DNA of 64,000 bases from Variovorax beijingensis (GTDB taxonomy: Bacteria > Pseudomonadota > Gammaproteobacteria > Burkholderiales > Burkholderiaceae_C). This document shows positions 52,962 through 60,096 of this stretch, piece by piece (the first letter of the stretch is position 1; each line of letters opens with the position of its first letter). The position numbers were made by a program, and so were the translations under genes. The notes beneath the pieces were generated by a model. It saw only the letters and a program-made list of their open reading frames with translations. It was not told where the DNA came from and searched no databases. The stretch lies in contig NZ_RXFQ01000015.1 in the NCBI RefSeq assembly GCF_003951285.1, positions 1 through 64,000 of the forward strand, written 5' to 3'.

Positions 52962-53000
52962 CCCCGGCCACGCATGCATCGAGGAATGGCTAAAATGGCT

Positions 53001-53015
53001 AATCCTTTGAGGATT
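53001..53015 (+). promoter_or_regulatory. Inverted repeat before the antitoxin gene
   Basis: AATCCT-TTG-AGGATT is a perfect palindrome ending just before the antitoxin start at 53021, with a repeated ATGGCTA just upstream. It is a good candidate autoregulatory operator of the toxin-antitoxin pair. Confidence 0.55.
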
Positions 53016-53020
53016 CACCC

Positions 53021-53290
53021 ATGCAGATCAGCGCCACGGAAGCCAAGAATCGATTCGGCTACTACCTCGGCCAAGCCGAGCGCGAGCCTGTTCACGTGAT
53101 GAAGAACGATCGCGTGGCCGGTGTGATCGTGTCCGCCGCGCGCTTTGCCGAGCTGGAGGCCCTGGAACAGAAAAAGTCGATGGCCCAGCGCAAGCGGGAG
53201 TTCAGTGAGACGTACAAGGACTGGATTGCCGCACAAAACGATCTTGTCGATCGCATCGGCGTCTTCGGCGAAGAGTTCAGGCCCTGGTGA
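53021..53290 (+). CDS. Phd/YefM-type antitoxin
   Basis: The 89-residue protein starts MQISATEAKNRFGYYLGQAE and continues VHVMKNDRVAGVIVSAARF, the Phd/YefM fold that binds operator DNA. The C-terminal part (FSETYKDWIAAQNDLVDRIG) would wrap the toxin. It lies 12 bases before a CcdB-like toxin gene. The usual partner of CcdB is CcdA, so this is a mixed pairing. Confidence 0.87.
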   Translation: MQISATEAKNRFGYYLGQAEREPVHVMKNDRVAGVIVSAARFAELEALEQKKSMAQRKREFSETYKDWIAAQNDLVDRIGVFGEEFRPW

Positions 53291-53302
53291 GAACAGCACG
53301 CG

Positions 53303-53620
53303 GTGGCCCAGTTCGACGTCTACCCCAATCCCTCGAAGCTTCAACGTCCAGACATTCCCTGGATGGTCGACATCCAGAGCGATCTCCTTTCGGCATTGCC
53401 GACGCGCCTGATCGTTCCACTCGCTTTGCGCAAGCACATGCCTGCCGCCTTGCCTCGCGCGCTATGCCCGCAGGTGCAATGGGAAGGTGATGCCCTGGTC
53501 GCTTTGCCGCATCTGGCCGCACCGTTTCGCGTGAAAGATCTCGGCACCTCGCAAGGCAGCCTGCGTTCGCAGGCAAGCGAGCTCGTCGGGGCGCTGGACG
53601 CCGTCATCAGCGGAATTTGA
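53303..53620 (+). CDS. ccdB: CcdB-like toxin
   Basis: The 105-residue protein has the CcdB pattern: QFDVYPNPSKLQRPDIPWMV with DIQSDLLS at the start, LPTRLIVPLAL in the middle and LGTSQGSLRSQASELVGALD in the C-terminal part that contacts gyrase in CcdB. It starts at a GTG. Its antitoxin is of the Phd/YefM type. Gyrase poisoning is inferred from family. Confidence 0.87.
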   Translation: MAQFDVYPNPSKLQRPDIPWMVDIQSDLLSALPTRLIVPLALRKHMPAALPRALCPQVQWEGDALVALPHLAAPFRVKDLGTSQGSLRSQASELVGALDAVISGI

Positions 53621-53661
53621 ATTGCACGGGCGCTGCCCCCGCCGAGGACGCCCCCCCGGAG

Positions 53662-54324
53662 CTAGAGCCCCCGCTCCACCATGTCGATCAGCCGCTGCCC
53701 CAGTGCATGGCTGGACTGCGCATCCATGCCCTTGAGCGGCCCTTCGATGATCAGCAGCGCCAGGCCGTGCACGGCCGACCAGGCCAGGTATTCGGCGTTC
53801 GGGCGGTGCGAAGGGTCGAGCGCACCCGCTTCCACGAGCCGGTCGATCGCGGCGCCCAGCAGCTGGAACGGGTCCTTGCCGCCGGCCCCCGCCTTTCCCG
53901 GCCCCACCTCGCCTTCGGCGTCTTCCGACGACACCACGAAGGCGGTGCGGAACAGCCCCGGCTCGGCCTGGGCAAAGCGCAAATAGGCGGTACCAATCGC
54001 CCGCACCTGCGCCCGCGCGAAGTCGACGGGCGGCTGGTCGCAGGGCAGCACCGCCAGCTCCTTTTCCATGGCGCTGGCCGCCGCCGACAACGCGGCCGCG
54101 CGCACCGCCAGCAGCAGCTCCCGCCGGCTCGCGAAATGCCGGTACGCCGCGTTAGGCACCACACCCGCCCGCCGCGTCACTTCGCGCAGCGCCACCGCAT
54201 CGGGGCCGCCGTCGCGCGCCAGTTCGATGCCCGCATCGAGCAGCGCACGGCGCAGATCGCCGTGGCGGTAGGTGCTGCGGGCCGCGGGCGGGCTGGGGGC
54301 TGGCGGGACGACGCGGGGGCTCAT
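53662..54324 (-). CDS. TetR/AcrR family regulator
   Basis: The 220-residue regulator has the TetR N-terminal DNA-binding domain (YRHGDLRRALLDAGIELARD, then LREVTRRAGVVPNAAYRHFA) and a ligand-binding C-terminal part. It is divergent from a five-gene operon with an efflux pump, and the space between holds two copies of a TGGACA-N-TGTCCA-like palindrome. The ATG at 54324 is chosen. Confidence 0.92.
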   Translation of the reverse strand: MSPRVVPPAPSPPAARSTYRHGDLRRALLDAGIELARDGGPDAVALREVTRRAGVVPNAAYRHFASRRELLLAVRAAALSAAASAMEKELAVLPCDQPPVDFARAQVRAIGTAYLRFAQAEPGLFRTAFVVSSEDAEGEVGPGKAGAGGKDPFQLLGAAIDRLVEAGALDPSHRPNAEYLAWSAVHGLALLIIEGPLKGMDAQSSHALGQRLIDMVERGL

Positions 54325-54339
54325 CAAAAAATCTCCATG

Positions 54340-54384
54340 TGGACAGTGTCCATTATGTCTGCTATTCTTTGTGGACGGTGTACA
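54340..54384 (+). promoter_or_regulatory. Divergent promoter with two TetR operator copies
   Basis: TGGACA, 17 bases, TATTCT (54340-54368) is a sigma-70 promoter for the plus-strand operon. A perfect palindrome TGGACAGTGTCCA covers its minus-35 box (54340-54352). A related copy TGGACGGTGTACA lies at 54372-54384, 32 bases on, about three helical turns. Both are likely TetR sites. Confidence 0.7.
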
Positions 54385-54453
54385 CAAACTTAGTTATTCC
54401 GTATGCGCGCAGGTCTCTGCGCATCCTTTCATCCTCAGTCCAAAGGAAACGCC

Positions 54454-54891
54454 ATGAAAGTCCAGTCCTATCTGTCCTTCGAAGGCCGCTGCGACGAAGC
54501 GCTCGCGTTCTACAAGAAGGCGCTCGGTGCCGAAGTCGTGCAGCTCATGCGCTACAGCGAGGCGCCGGAAATGCCGCCCTCGTCCGATGCCGACGCCAGC
54601 TGCGGCGGCGGCGCGCCGGCGGCCGACAAGGTGATGCACGCGGTGGTGCGCATCGGCGAAACCGAGCTGATGGCCTCCGACGGCCGGTGCTCGGGCCAGC
54701 CGGAGTTCAAGGGCATCATGCTCGCCCTCACCGCCTCCACCGATGCCCAGGCACGCCAGTGGTTCGACGCGCTGGCCGATGGCGGCCAGGTGATGCAGCC
54801 GCTCACGCCGACCTTCTTCAGCTCCAGCTTCGGCATGCTCACGGACCGCTTCGGTGTGGGCTGGCTGCTGGTGGTGCACGCCGGCCAGTAA
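54454..54891 (+). CDS. PhnB-like VOC family protein
   Basis: The 145-residue protein has the glyoxalase/VOC fold of the PhnB (YP_-type 3-demethylubiquinone-like) group: SYLSFEGRCDEALAFYKKAL, LMASDGRCSGQPEFKGIML and SFGMLTDRFGVGWLLVV. It is the first gene of the TetR-controlled operon; AAAGGA precedes the ATG. The substrate is unknown; some relatives bind antibiotics. Confidence 0.88.
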   Translation: MKVQSYLSFEGRCDEALAFYKKALGAEVVQLMRYSEAPEMPPSSDADASCGGGAPAADKVMHAVVRIGETELMASDGRCSGQPEFKGIMLALTASTDAQARQWFDALADGGQVMQPLTPTFFSSSFGMLTDRFGVGWLLVVHAGQ

Positions 54892-54944
54892 TCCATCGCC
54901 GCGACGCTCCGCCCGTCCCCCGTCCCCGCTCCAGGAATACCTTC

Positions 54945-55472
54945 ATGCTCAAGAAAATCGTCCTCGCCATCCTCGCGCTGATCGCGATCGTGCTCATCTA
55001 CGCCGCCGTCCGGCCCGGCACCTTTCGCGTTGAGCGCACGGCGCGCATCGCGGCGCCGGCCGAGAAGATCTTTCCGCTGATCAACGACTTCCACCGCTGG
55101 GCCGAGTGGTCGCCCTACGAGAAGCTGGACCCGGGAATGAAGCGCAGCTTCGGCGGCGCACCCGCCGGCCAGGGCGCGACCTACGCATGGGAAGGCAACG
55201 ACAAAGCGGGCGCGGGCCGCATGGAAATTGCCGAGTCCACGCCCTCTTCGAAGATCGCGATCAGGCTCGACTTCGTCAAGCCCTTCGAAGCCCGCAACAT
55301 GGCCGAGTTCACGCTGCAGCCGCAGGGCGGCGCGACACAGGTGACCTGGGCGATGCACGGCCCGAGCCCCTACGTCGCAAAGCTCATGGGCATCTTCTTC
55401 AACATGGACCAGATGATCGGCAAGGACTTCGAAACCGGCCTTGCCAACCTCAAGACGGCCTCCGAAAAGTAA
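54945..55472 (+). CDS. SRPBCC family protein with N-terminal membrane anchor
   Basis: The 175-residue protein has one membrane helix (KIVLAILALIAIVLIYAAVR) followed by a START/SRPBCC lipid- or ligand-binding domain (FRVERTARIAAPAEKIFPLI with NDFHRWAEWSPYEKLDP). It is the second gene of the TetR-controlled operon. The ligand is unknown. Confidence 0.88.
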   Translation: MLKKIVLAILALIAIVLIYAAVRPGTFRVERTARIAAPAEKIFPLINDFHRWAEWSPYEKLDPGMKRSFGGAPAGQGATYAWEGNDKAGAGRMEIAESTPSSKIAIRLDFVKPFEARNMAEFTLQPQGGATQVTWAMHGPSPYVAKLMGIFFNMDQMIGKDFETGLANLKTASEK

Positions 55473-55490
55473 CCACCGAAAGGAAACACC

Positions 55491-55910
55491 ATGTCTCCCA
55501 TCCACGCCTACCTCACGTTCGACGGCAACGCGGCCGAGGCCATGCGCTTCTACGAGAAGACGCTCGGCGGCACCATGCAGATGATGATGACCATCGGCGA
55601 AGCGCCCGATACCGAGCAGATGCCGGCCGACGCCAAGAAGCGCATCATGCATGCGTCACTGGCTTACGGCGACGGCATGCTCATGGCCTCCGACACCATG
55701 CCCGGCCAGGCCTACGAAGGCATGAAAGGCTTCGGCGTTGCGCTGACCCTGGAGACCGTCGCCGAAGCGCGCCGCGTGTTCGACGCCTTTGCCGAGGACG
55801 GCACCGTCTCCATGCCCTTCGAGAAGACCTTCTGGGTCGAGGGCTTCGGCATGGTGACCGACCGCTTCGGCACGCCCTGGCTCATCAACGGCGGCAAGCC
55901 GCTGGTCTGA
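55491..55910 (+). CDS. VOC family protein, PhnB type, second copy
   Basis: The 139-residue protein shows AYLTFDGNAAEAMRFYEKTL, LMASDTMPGQAYEGMKGFGV and FGMVTDRFGTPWLINGG, the same subfamily as the first gene of the operon but only distantly similar. A repeated VOC gene in one operon suggests two related substrates or a paired fold. Confidence 0.9.
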   Translation: MSPIHAYLTFDGNAAEAMRFYEKTLGGTMQMMMTIGEAPDTEQMPADAKKRIMHASLAYGDGMLMASDTMPGQAYEGMKGFGVALTLETVAEARRVFDAFAEDGTVSMPFEKTFWVEGFGMVTDRFGTPWLINGGKPLV

Positions 55911-55947
55911 ATCCGCCTCACCCGCAATTTGCAGGGAATCACTCTTC

Positions 55948-57441
55948 ATGACCGACACACTCGACAACAACCGCAAGCGCTGGCTCGCACTGATGGTGCT
56001 GTGCCTGGGCGTGCTGATGATCGTGCTCGACACCACGATCGTGAACGTGGCGCTGCCCTCGATCCGCACCGACCTCGGCTTCACCGAGACCTCACTGGTC
56101 TGGGTGGTGAATGCCTACATGCTGACCTTCGGCGGCTTCCTGCTGCTGGGCGGGCGGCTGGGCGACCTGTACGGCCACCGCAGGGTCTTCTTGATCGGCC
56201 TCGTGCTGTTCACGCTGGCCTCGCTGGCCTGCGGCCTCGCCAACTCGCAGGCCCTGCTGGTCGCGGCGCGCGCGGTGCAGGGGCTGGGCGGCGCGGTGGT
56301 CTCGGCGGTGGCGCTCTCGCTGATCATGAACATCTTCACCGAGCCGGCCGACCGCGCCAAGGCGATGGGCGTCTATGGCTTCGTCTGCGCGGGCGGCGGC
56401 AGCATCGGCGTACTGCTGGGCGGGCTGCTCACGAGCACGCTGAGCTGGCACTGGATCTTCCTGGTGAACCTGCCGATCGGCGTGGCCGTGTATGCGCTGT
56501 GCATCGCGCTGCTGCCCTCGGCGCGCGGCCACGCCCATGGCGAGAAGCTCGACGTGTCCGGCGCCGTGGCGGTGACGCTGTCGCTGATGCTCGCGGTGTA
56601 TGCCATCGTCAACGGCAACGAGGCCGGCTGGCAATCGGCGCAGACGCTCGGCCTCCTGGGTGCGGCAGTGGTGCTGATGGTGCTCTTCATCGCCATCGAG
56701 GCCCGGGTGCAGCATCCGCTGATGCCGCTGGGCCTGTTCCGGCTGCGCAGCGTGTCGGTCTCCAACGTGGTGGGCGTGCTGTGGGCGGCGGCCATGTTCG
56801 CGTGGTTCTTCATCTCCGCGCTCTACATGCAGCTGGTGCTGGGCTACACGCCGATGCAGATCGGCCTGGCGTTCCTGCCGGCCAACCTGATCATGGCGCT
56901 GTTCTCGCTGGGCATCTCGGCCCGGCTGGTGATGCGCTTCGGCATCCGCAGGCCGCTGTCCGTGGGGCTGTGGCTCGCGGCCATCGGGCTTGCGCTGTTT
57001 GCGCGGGCGCCGGTGAACGGCAGCTTCGTGGTCGACGTGCTGCCCGGCATGCTGCTGCTGGGCCTGGGTGCGGGCATGGCGCTGAACCCGCTGCTGCTCG
57101 CGGCCATGAGCGAAGTGAGCCCGACCGAGTCGGGCCTGGCCTCGGGCGTGGTCAACACGGCCTTCATGATGGGCGGTGCGCTCGGGCTGGCGGTGCTGGC
57201 CAGCGCCGCCGTCGCGCGCACCACGTCGATGGAGGCGGCCGGCGCAAAGCTGGCGCTCGCGCTCACCGGCGGCTACAACCTCGCGTTCCTCATCGGCGCC
57301 GTGTTCGCGGCCGTGGCGGGGCTGCTCGGGGCCGTGCTGCTTCGCACCGTATCGCCAGGGTCCACCCAGAACAACGAAGACAACAACAGCAAGGGGTCCG
57401 CGGCATCCGCAGGCACGGCCAATCGTGCGGCGGCATCCTGA
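55948..57441 (+). CDS. MFS transporter, DHA2 family drug efflux type
   Basis: The 497-residue protein has about fourteen membrane helices, as in DHA2 (EmrB-like) pumps, with the early motif VLDTTIVNVALPSIRTDLGF, GRLGDLYGHRRVFLIGLVLF and motif C in GGGSIGVLLGGLLTSTLSW. Under TetR control it is a likely multidrug or metabolite exporter. The C-terminal 30 residues are polar. Confidence 0.92.
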   Translation: MTDTLDNNRKRWLALMVLCLGVLMIVLDTTIVNVALPSIRTDLGFTETSLVWVVNAYMLTFGGFLLLGGRLGDLYGHRRVFLIGLVLFTLASLACGLANSQALLVAARAVQGLGGAVVSAVALSLIMNIFTEPADRAKAMGVYGFVCAGGGSIGVLLGGLLTSTLSWHWIFLVNLPIGVAVYALCIALLPSARGHAHGEKLDVSGAVAVTLSLMLAVYAIVNGNEAGWQSAQTLGLLGAAVVLMVLFIAIEARVQHPLMPLGLFRLRSVSVSNVVGVLWAAAMFAWFFISALYMQLVLGYTPMQIGLAFLPANLIMALFSLGISARLVMRFGIRRPLSVGLWLAAIGLALFARAPVNGSFVVDVLPGMLLLGLGAGMALNPLLLAAMSEVSPTESGLASGVVNTAFMMGGALGLAVLASAAVARTTSMEAAGAKLALALTGGYNLAFLIGAVFAAVAGLLGAVLLRTVSPGSTQNNEDNNSKGSAASAGTANRAAAS

Positions 57442-57505
57442 GGGTCTGCCTGGCGGGCGGCCCCTTTTTCTTTCCTTTCTTCCGTTTCTTTCAAGGAGAC
57501 TTCCA

Positions 57506-57865
57506 ATGGCTCGCTATGTCGATGGTTTCATCGTTCCCATCCCCTCGAACAACATCGAGGCTTACCGCAAGCTGGCGCGTAAGGCCGGCAAGATCTGGAT
57601 GGAGTACGGTGCGCTCGAATACGTGGAATGCGTGGCCGACGACGTGAAGCCCGGCAAGTTCACGTCTTTTCCGCAGAGCGTGAAGCAGAAGGCCGACGAA
57701 ACCGTGGCGTTCTCGTGGATCGTCTACAAGTCGCGCAAGCACCGCGACGCGGTCAACGCCAAGGTGATGGCCGACCCGCGCCTTGCCGCGATGGACCCCA
57801 AGACCCTGCCCTTCGATGGGAAGCGGATGATCTTCGGCGGGTTCAAGTCGATCGTCGAGTTCTGA
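57506..57865 (+). CDS. DUF1428 family protein
   Basis: The 119-residue protein matches DUF1428: YVDGFIVPIPSNNIEAYRKL, YVECVADDVKPGKFTSFPQS and FDGKRMIFGGFKSIVEF. It has a dimeric ferredoxin-like fold in known structures and no assigned role. AAGGAG precedes the ATG. It ends the TetR-controlled operon. Confidence 0.9.
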   Translation: MARYVDGFIVPIPSNNIEAYRKLARKAGKIWMEYGALEYVECVADDVKPGKFTSFPQSVKQKADETVAFSWIVYKSRKHRDAVNAKVMADPRLAAMDPKTLPFDGKRMIFGGFKSIVEF

Positions 57866-57880
57866 CCTCCGGCCCCGGCC

Positions 57881-58639
57881 TCAGGCGAAGAATCCGTCGT
57901 AGACGAGCTTGAGGCCGGTGAGCAGCATGCCCAGGTACACGAAGCGATAGAACCACGTCGCATCGATGCGCCGGGCAATGCGGATGCCCACCCACACGCC
58001 GAGCGGCGCGAGCGGCATCAGCGCCGCCGAAGTGGCCAGCGTGCGCAGGTCGATCAGGCCGAGCCACGCATAGGGAATCCATTTGCTCAGGTTCACCACG
58101 AAGAAGAAGTACGCCATGGTGGCGGTGAACACCACTGGCTTGAGCCGCAGCGGAATCACGTAGGCATTGATCGGCGGCCCGCCGGCATGCGCGATGAAGC
58201 TGGTGAACCCCGAAACCGCGGTGAGCGCCGCACCCACGGCGCGCGAGGGCAGCGGATCGTCCGGCTTGGGCGGAAACGCGAGCCGCTGCGCAAGGAACAA
58301 GAGCGTGAAAACGCCGACGATGCCGGCCACGGTGTGGGCCGAGAGCGTGCGGAAAAGCAGCGTGCCGATCACCGTGCCGAGCAACCCGAAGGGAATCAGG
58401 AACTTGAGCAGCGCGCGGTCGAAATCGTTGCGGAAGGCGGCCAGGCCGAGCAGGTCCATCAAGAGCAGCAGCGGCATCAGGATGGCCGCGGCCTGCGGCA
58501 CGGTGACCGCCAGCGCCATCAGCGGCACCGCCAGTGAACCGAAGCCGGCGCCGAAGCCGCTCTTGCTGATGCCCAGCAGCAGCACGGCGGGAACGGCCAC
58601 CGCATAGAAATGCGGATCGGTGATGAGGGGAAAGGCCAT
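57881..58639 (-). CDS. TauE/SafE (TSUP) family permease
   Basis: The 252-residue membrane protein has about eight helices with the family pattern ISKSGFGAGFGSLAVPLMAL and GFTSFIAHAGGPPINAYVIP. TSUP proteins export sulfite, sulfoacetate or other anions. The start at 58639 is preceded by a leader containing a terminator-like hairpin. It is convergent with the DUF1428 gene. Confidence 0.9.
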   Translation of the reverse strand: MAFPLITDPHFYAVAVPAVLLLGISKSGFGAGFGSLAVPLMALAVTVPQAAAILMPLLLLMDLLGLAAFRNDFDRALLKFLIPFGLLGTVIGTLLFRTLSAHTVAGIVGVFTLLFLAQRLAFPPKPDDPLPSRAVGAALTAVSGFTSFIAHAGGPPINAYVIPLRLKPVVFTATMAYFFFVVNLSKWIPYAWLGLIDLRTLATSAALMPLAPLGVWVGIRIARRIDATWFYRFVYLGMLLTGLKLVYDGFFA

Positions 58640-58658
58640 GGGGAAGGAAGCGGCGCAG

Positions 58659-58687
58659 AAAAAAGCCCGCCGAGTCGGCTGGCGGGC
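58659..58687 (-). terminator. Terminator-like hairpin in the leader of the TSUP gene
   Basis: The minus strand reads GCCCGCC-AGCCGACTC-GGCGGGC followed by TTTTTT, ending 20 bases before the TSUP start codon. It either shields the gene from upstream transcription or acts as an attenuator. No ligand-binding fold was recognised. Confidence 0.7.
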
Positions 58688-58832
58688 CGCCCGAGCGTAG
58701 CAGGATGGCGCGGGCCATGGGCTGCCGTCGGAAACTGTGCGTAAACGCACATACCGCCGAACAGCGGCTGCGCACACTGGAAGCGCAACCGCCGCACCCC
58801 GTGGCGGCCCTCCCATTTTTTCAGGATCCGCC

Positions 58833-59312
58833 ATGAACACCCAGGCCGTAGCCGCCAATGCCGCGCGTGCGCCGATCGCACCCTCGCAGGCTTCTTCCTC
58901 CGTCTCCCCCGCCGCGCTGGACGACTCCGGCAAGCTGCTGCTGCGCGTGGCGATCGGCGTGCTCGTGCTGCTGCACGGCATCTTCAAGATCTCGGCCGGC
59001 GTGGGCTTCGTGAGCGCGATGCTGGTGAAGGCCGGGCTGCCGGGCGGGCTCGCCTACCTGGTGTACGTGGGCGAGATCGTGGCGCCGCTGCTCATGATCG
59101 CCGGCTTCTGGACCCGCGCCGCCGCCGGCGTGGTCGTCATCAACATGCTTGCGGCCTTCGGCCTGGTGCACATGGCCGACCTGTTCGCGCTGACCAAGCA
59201 GGGCGGCTGGGCGCTCGAGCTGCAGGGCCTGTACCTGTTCGGCGCGCTCGCCGTGGTGCTGCTGGGCGCGGGCCGATTCAGCCTGGGCGGCCTGCGCGGC
59301 CGCTGGAACTGA
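58833..59312 (+). CDS. DoxX family membrane protein
   Basis: The 159-residue protein has four membrane helices with the DoxX pattern LLRVAIGVLVLLHGIFKISA, LVYVGEIVAPLLMIAGFWTR and an extra 35-residue Ala-rich N-terminus. Related proteins take part in redox or thiosulfate processes, but the role here is unknown. Confidence 0.88.
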   Translation: MNTQAVAANAARAPIAPSQASSSVSPAALDDSGKLLLRVAIGVLVLLHGIFKISAGVGFVSAMLVKAGLPGGLAYLVYVGEIVAPLLMIAGFWTRAAAGVVVINMLAAFGLVHMADLFALTKQGGWALELQGLYLFGALAVVLLGAGRFSLGGLRGRWN

Positions 59313-59324
59313 GCCTCGGCCGGC

Positions 59325-60044
59325 TCAGCCGGCGTCGCCTCGCACCTGCGAGACCATCGCCTCGAGGCGGGCGACGTCGGCCACCAGCAGGGCCTTGCCG
59401 TCCTTCTGAAGCACGCCGCTGCGCACCAGCACGTTGAGCTCGCGGGTCACCTGCTCGCGGTTGGTGCTGATCTGGCTGGCCAGCGCCGCATGCCTGGGCG
59501 CCGGTTCCAGCCGGGCCTGGTTGTGCGCCACGCCCGCGGTGCGCGCAAGGCGCAGCAACTCGGCGTGCAGCCGGTTCTGGACCCCCAGCGTGCTCAGGTC
59601 GATCACGCGCTCCGACAGCTGGCGCACCAATGACGCCAGCCGCTGCATCACCCGCTCGGCCACCAGCGGCTCCTCGCGCAGCAGGCCCAGGAAGGCGGCG
59701 CGGTCGAGGCTCGCAAGCACGCTCGGCAGCAGCGTGACCACGTCGGCCGACCGCGGCCCGCCGTCGATGGCGGCAATGTCGCCGAAATGCTCGCCGGCTT
59801 CCGAATCCCTGAAGGTCACCTGCCGCCCGTTGGCCGCATAGGTGGTCACGCGGACCCGGCCCGAGACCAGCAGGAACACGTCGCCCTGCTGCTCGGCACG
59901 CAGCAGCAAGGGCTTTCCGGCCTCGACGCTGTGCCACAGGCATTGCTGCGCGAGCAGGTCGAGCCGCTGGTCTGACAGGCCTTCGAACAGCGCGATGCGG
60001 CGCAGCGCGAGGCTGGAACGGGGGGTGATTGGAGTGGGGGCCAT
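59325..60044 (-). CDS. Crp/Fnr family transcriptional regulator
   Basis: The regulator of about 239 residues has a cyclic-nucleotide-binding jelly roll (LLLRAEQQGDVFLLVSGRVR, then GEHFGDIAAIDGGPRSADV, with the Gly-Glu and Arg phosphate cassette) and a winged helix with LASQISTNREQVTRELNVLV. It is divergent from a class III cyclase. The start at 60044 is chosen to leave room for promoters; 60068 is also possible. It likely binds cAMP made by its neighbour. Confidence 0.88.
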   Translation of the reverse strand: MAPTPITPRSSLALRRIALFEGLSDQRLDLLAQQCLWHSVEAGKPLLLRAEQQGDVFLLVSGRVRVTTYAANGRQVTFRDSEAGEHFGDIAAIDGGPRSADVVTLLPSVLASLDRAAFLGLLREEPLVAERVMQRLASLVRQLSERVIDLSTLGVQNRLHAELLRLARTAGVAHNQARLEPAPRHAALASQISTNREQVTRELNVLVRSGVLQKDGKALLVADVARLEAMVSQVRGDAG

Positions 60045-60096
60045 GCCGGTGGAGAGGGGCGCGCGCATTATGCTCGGGTGCCCTTCGAAGCCCTTC

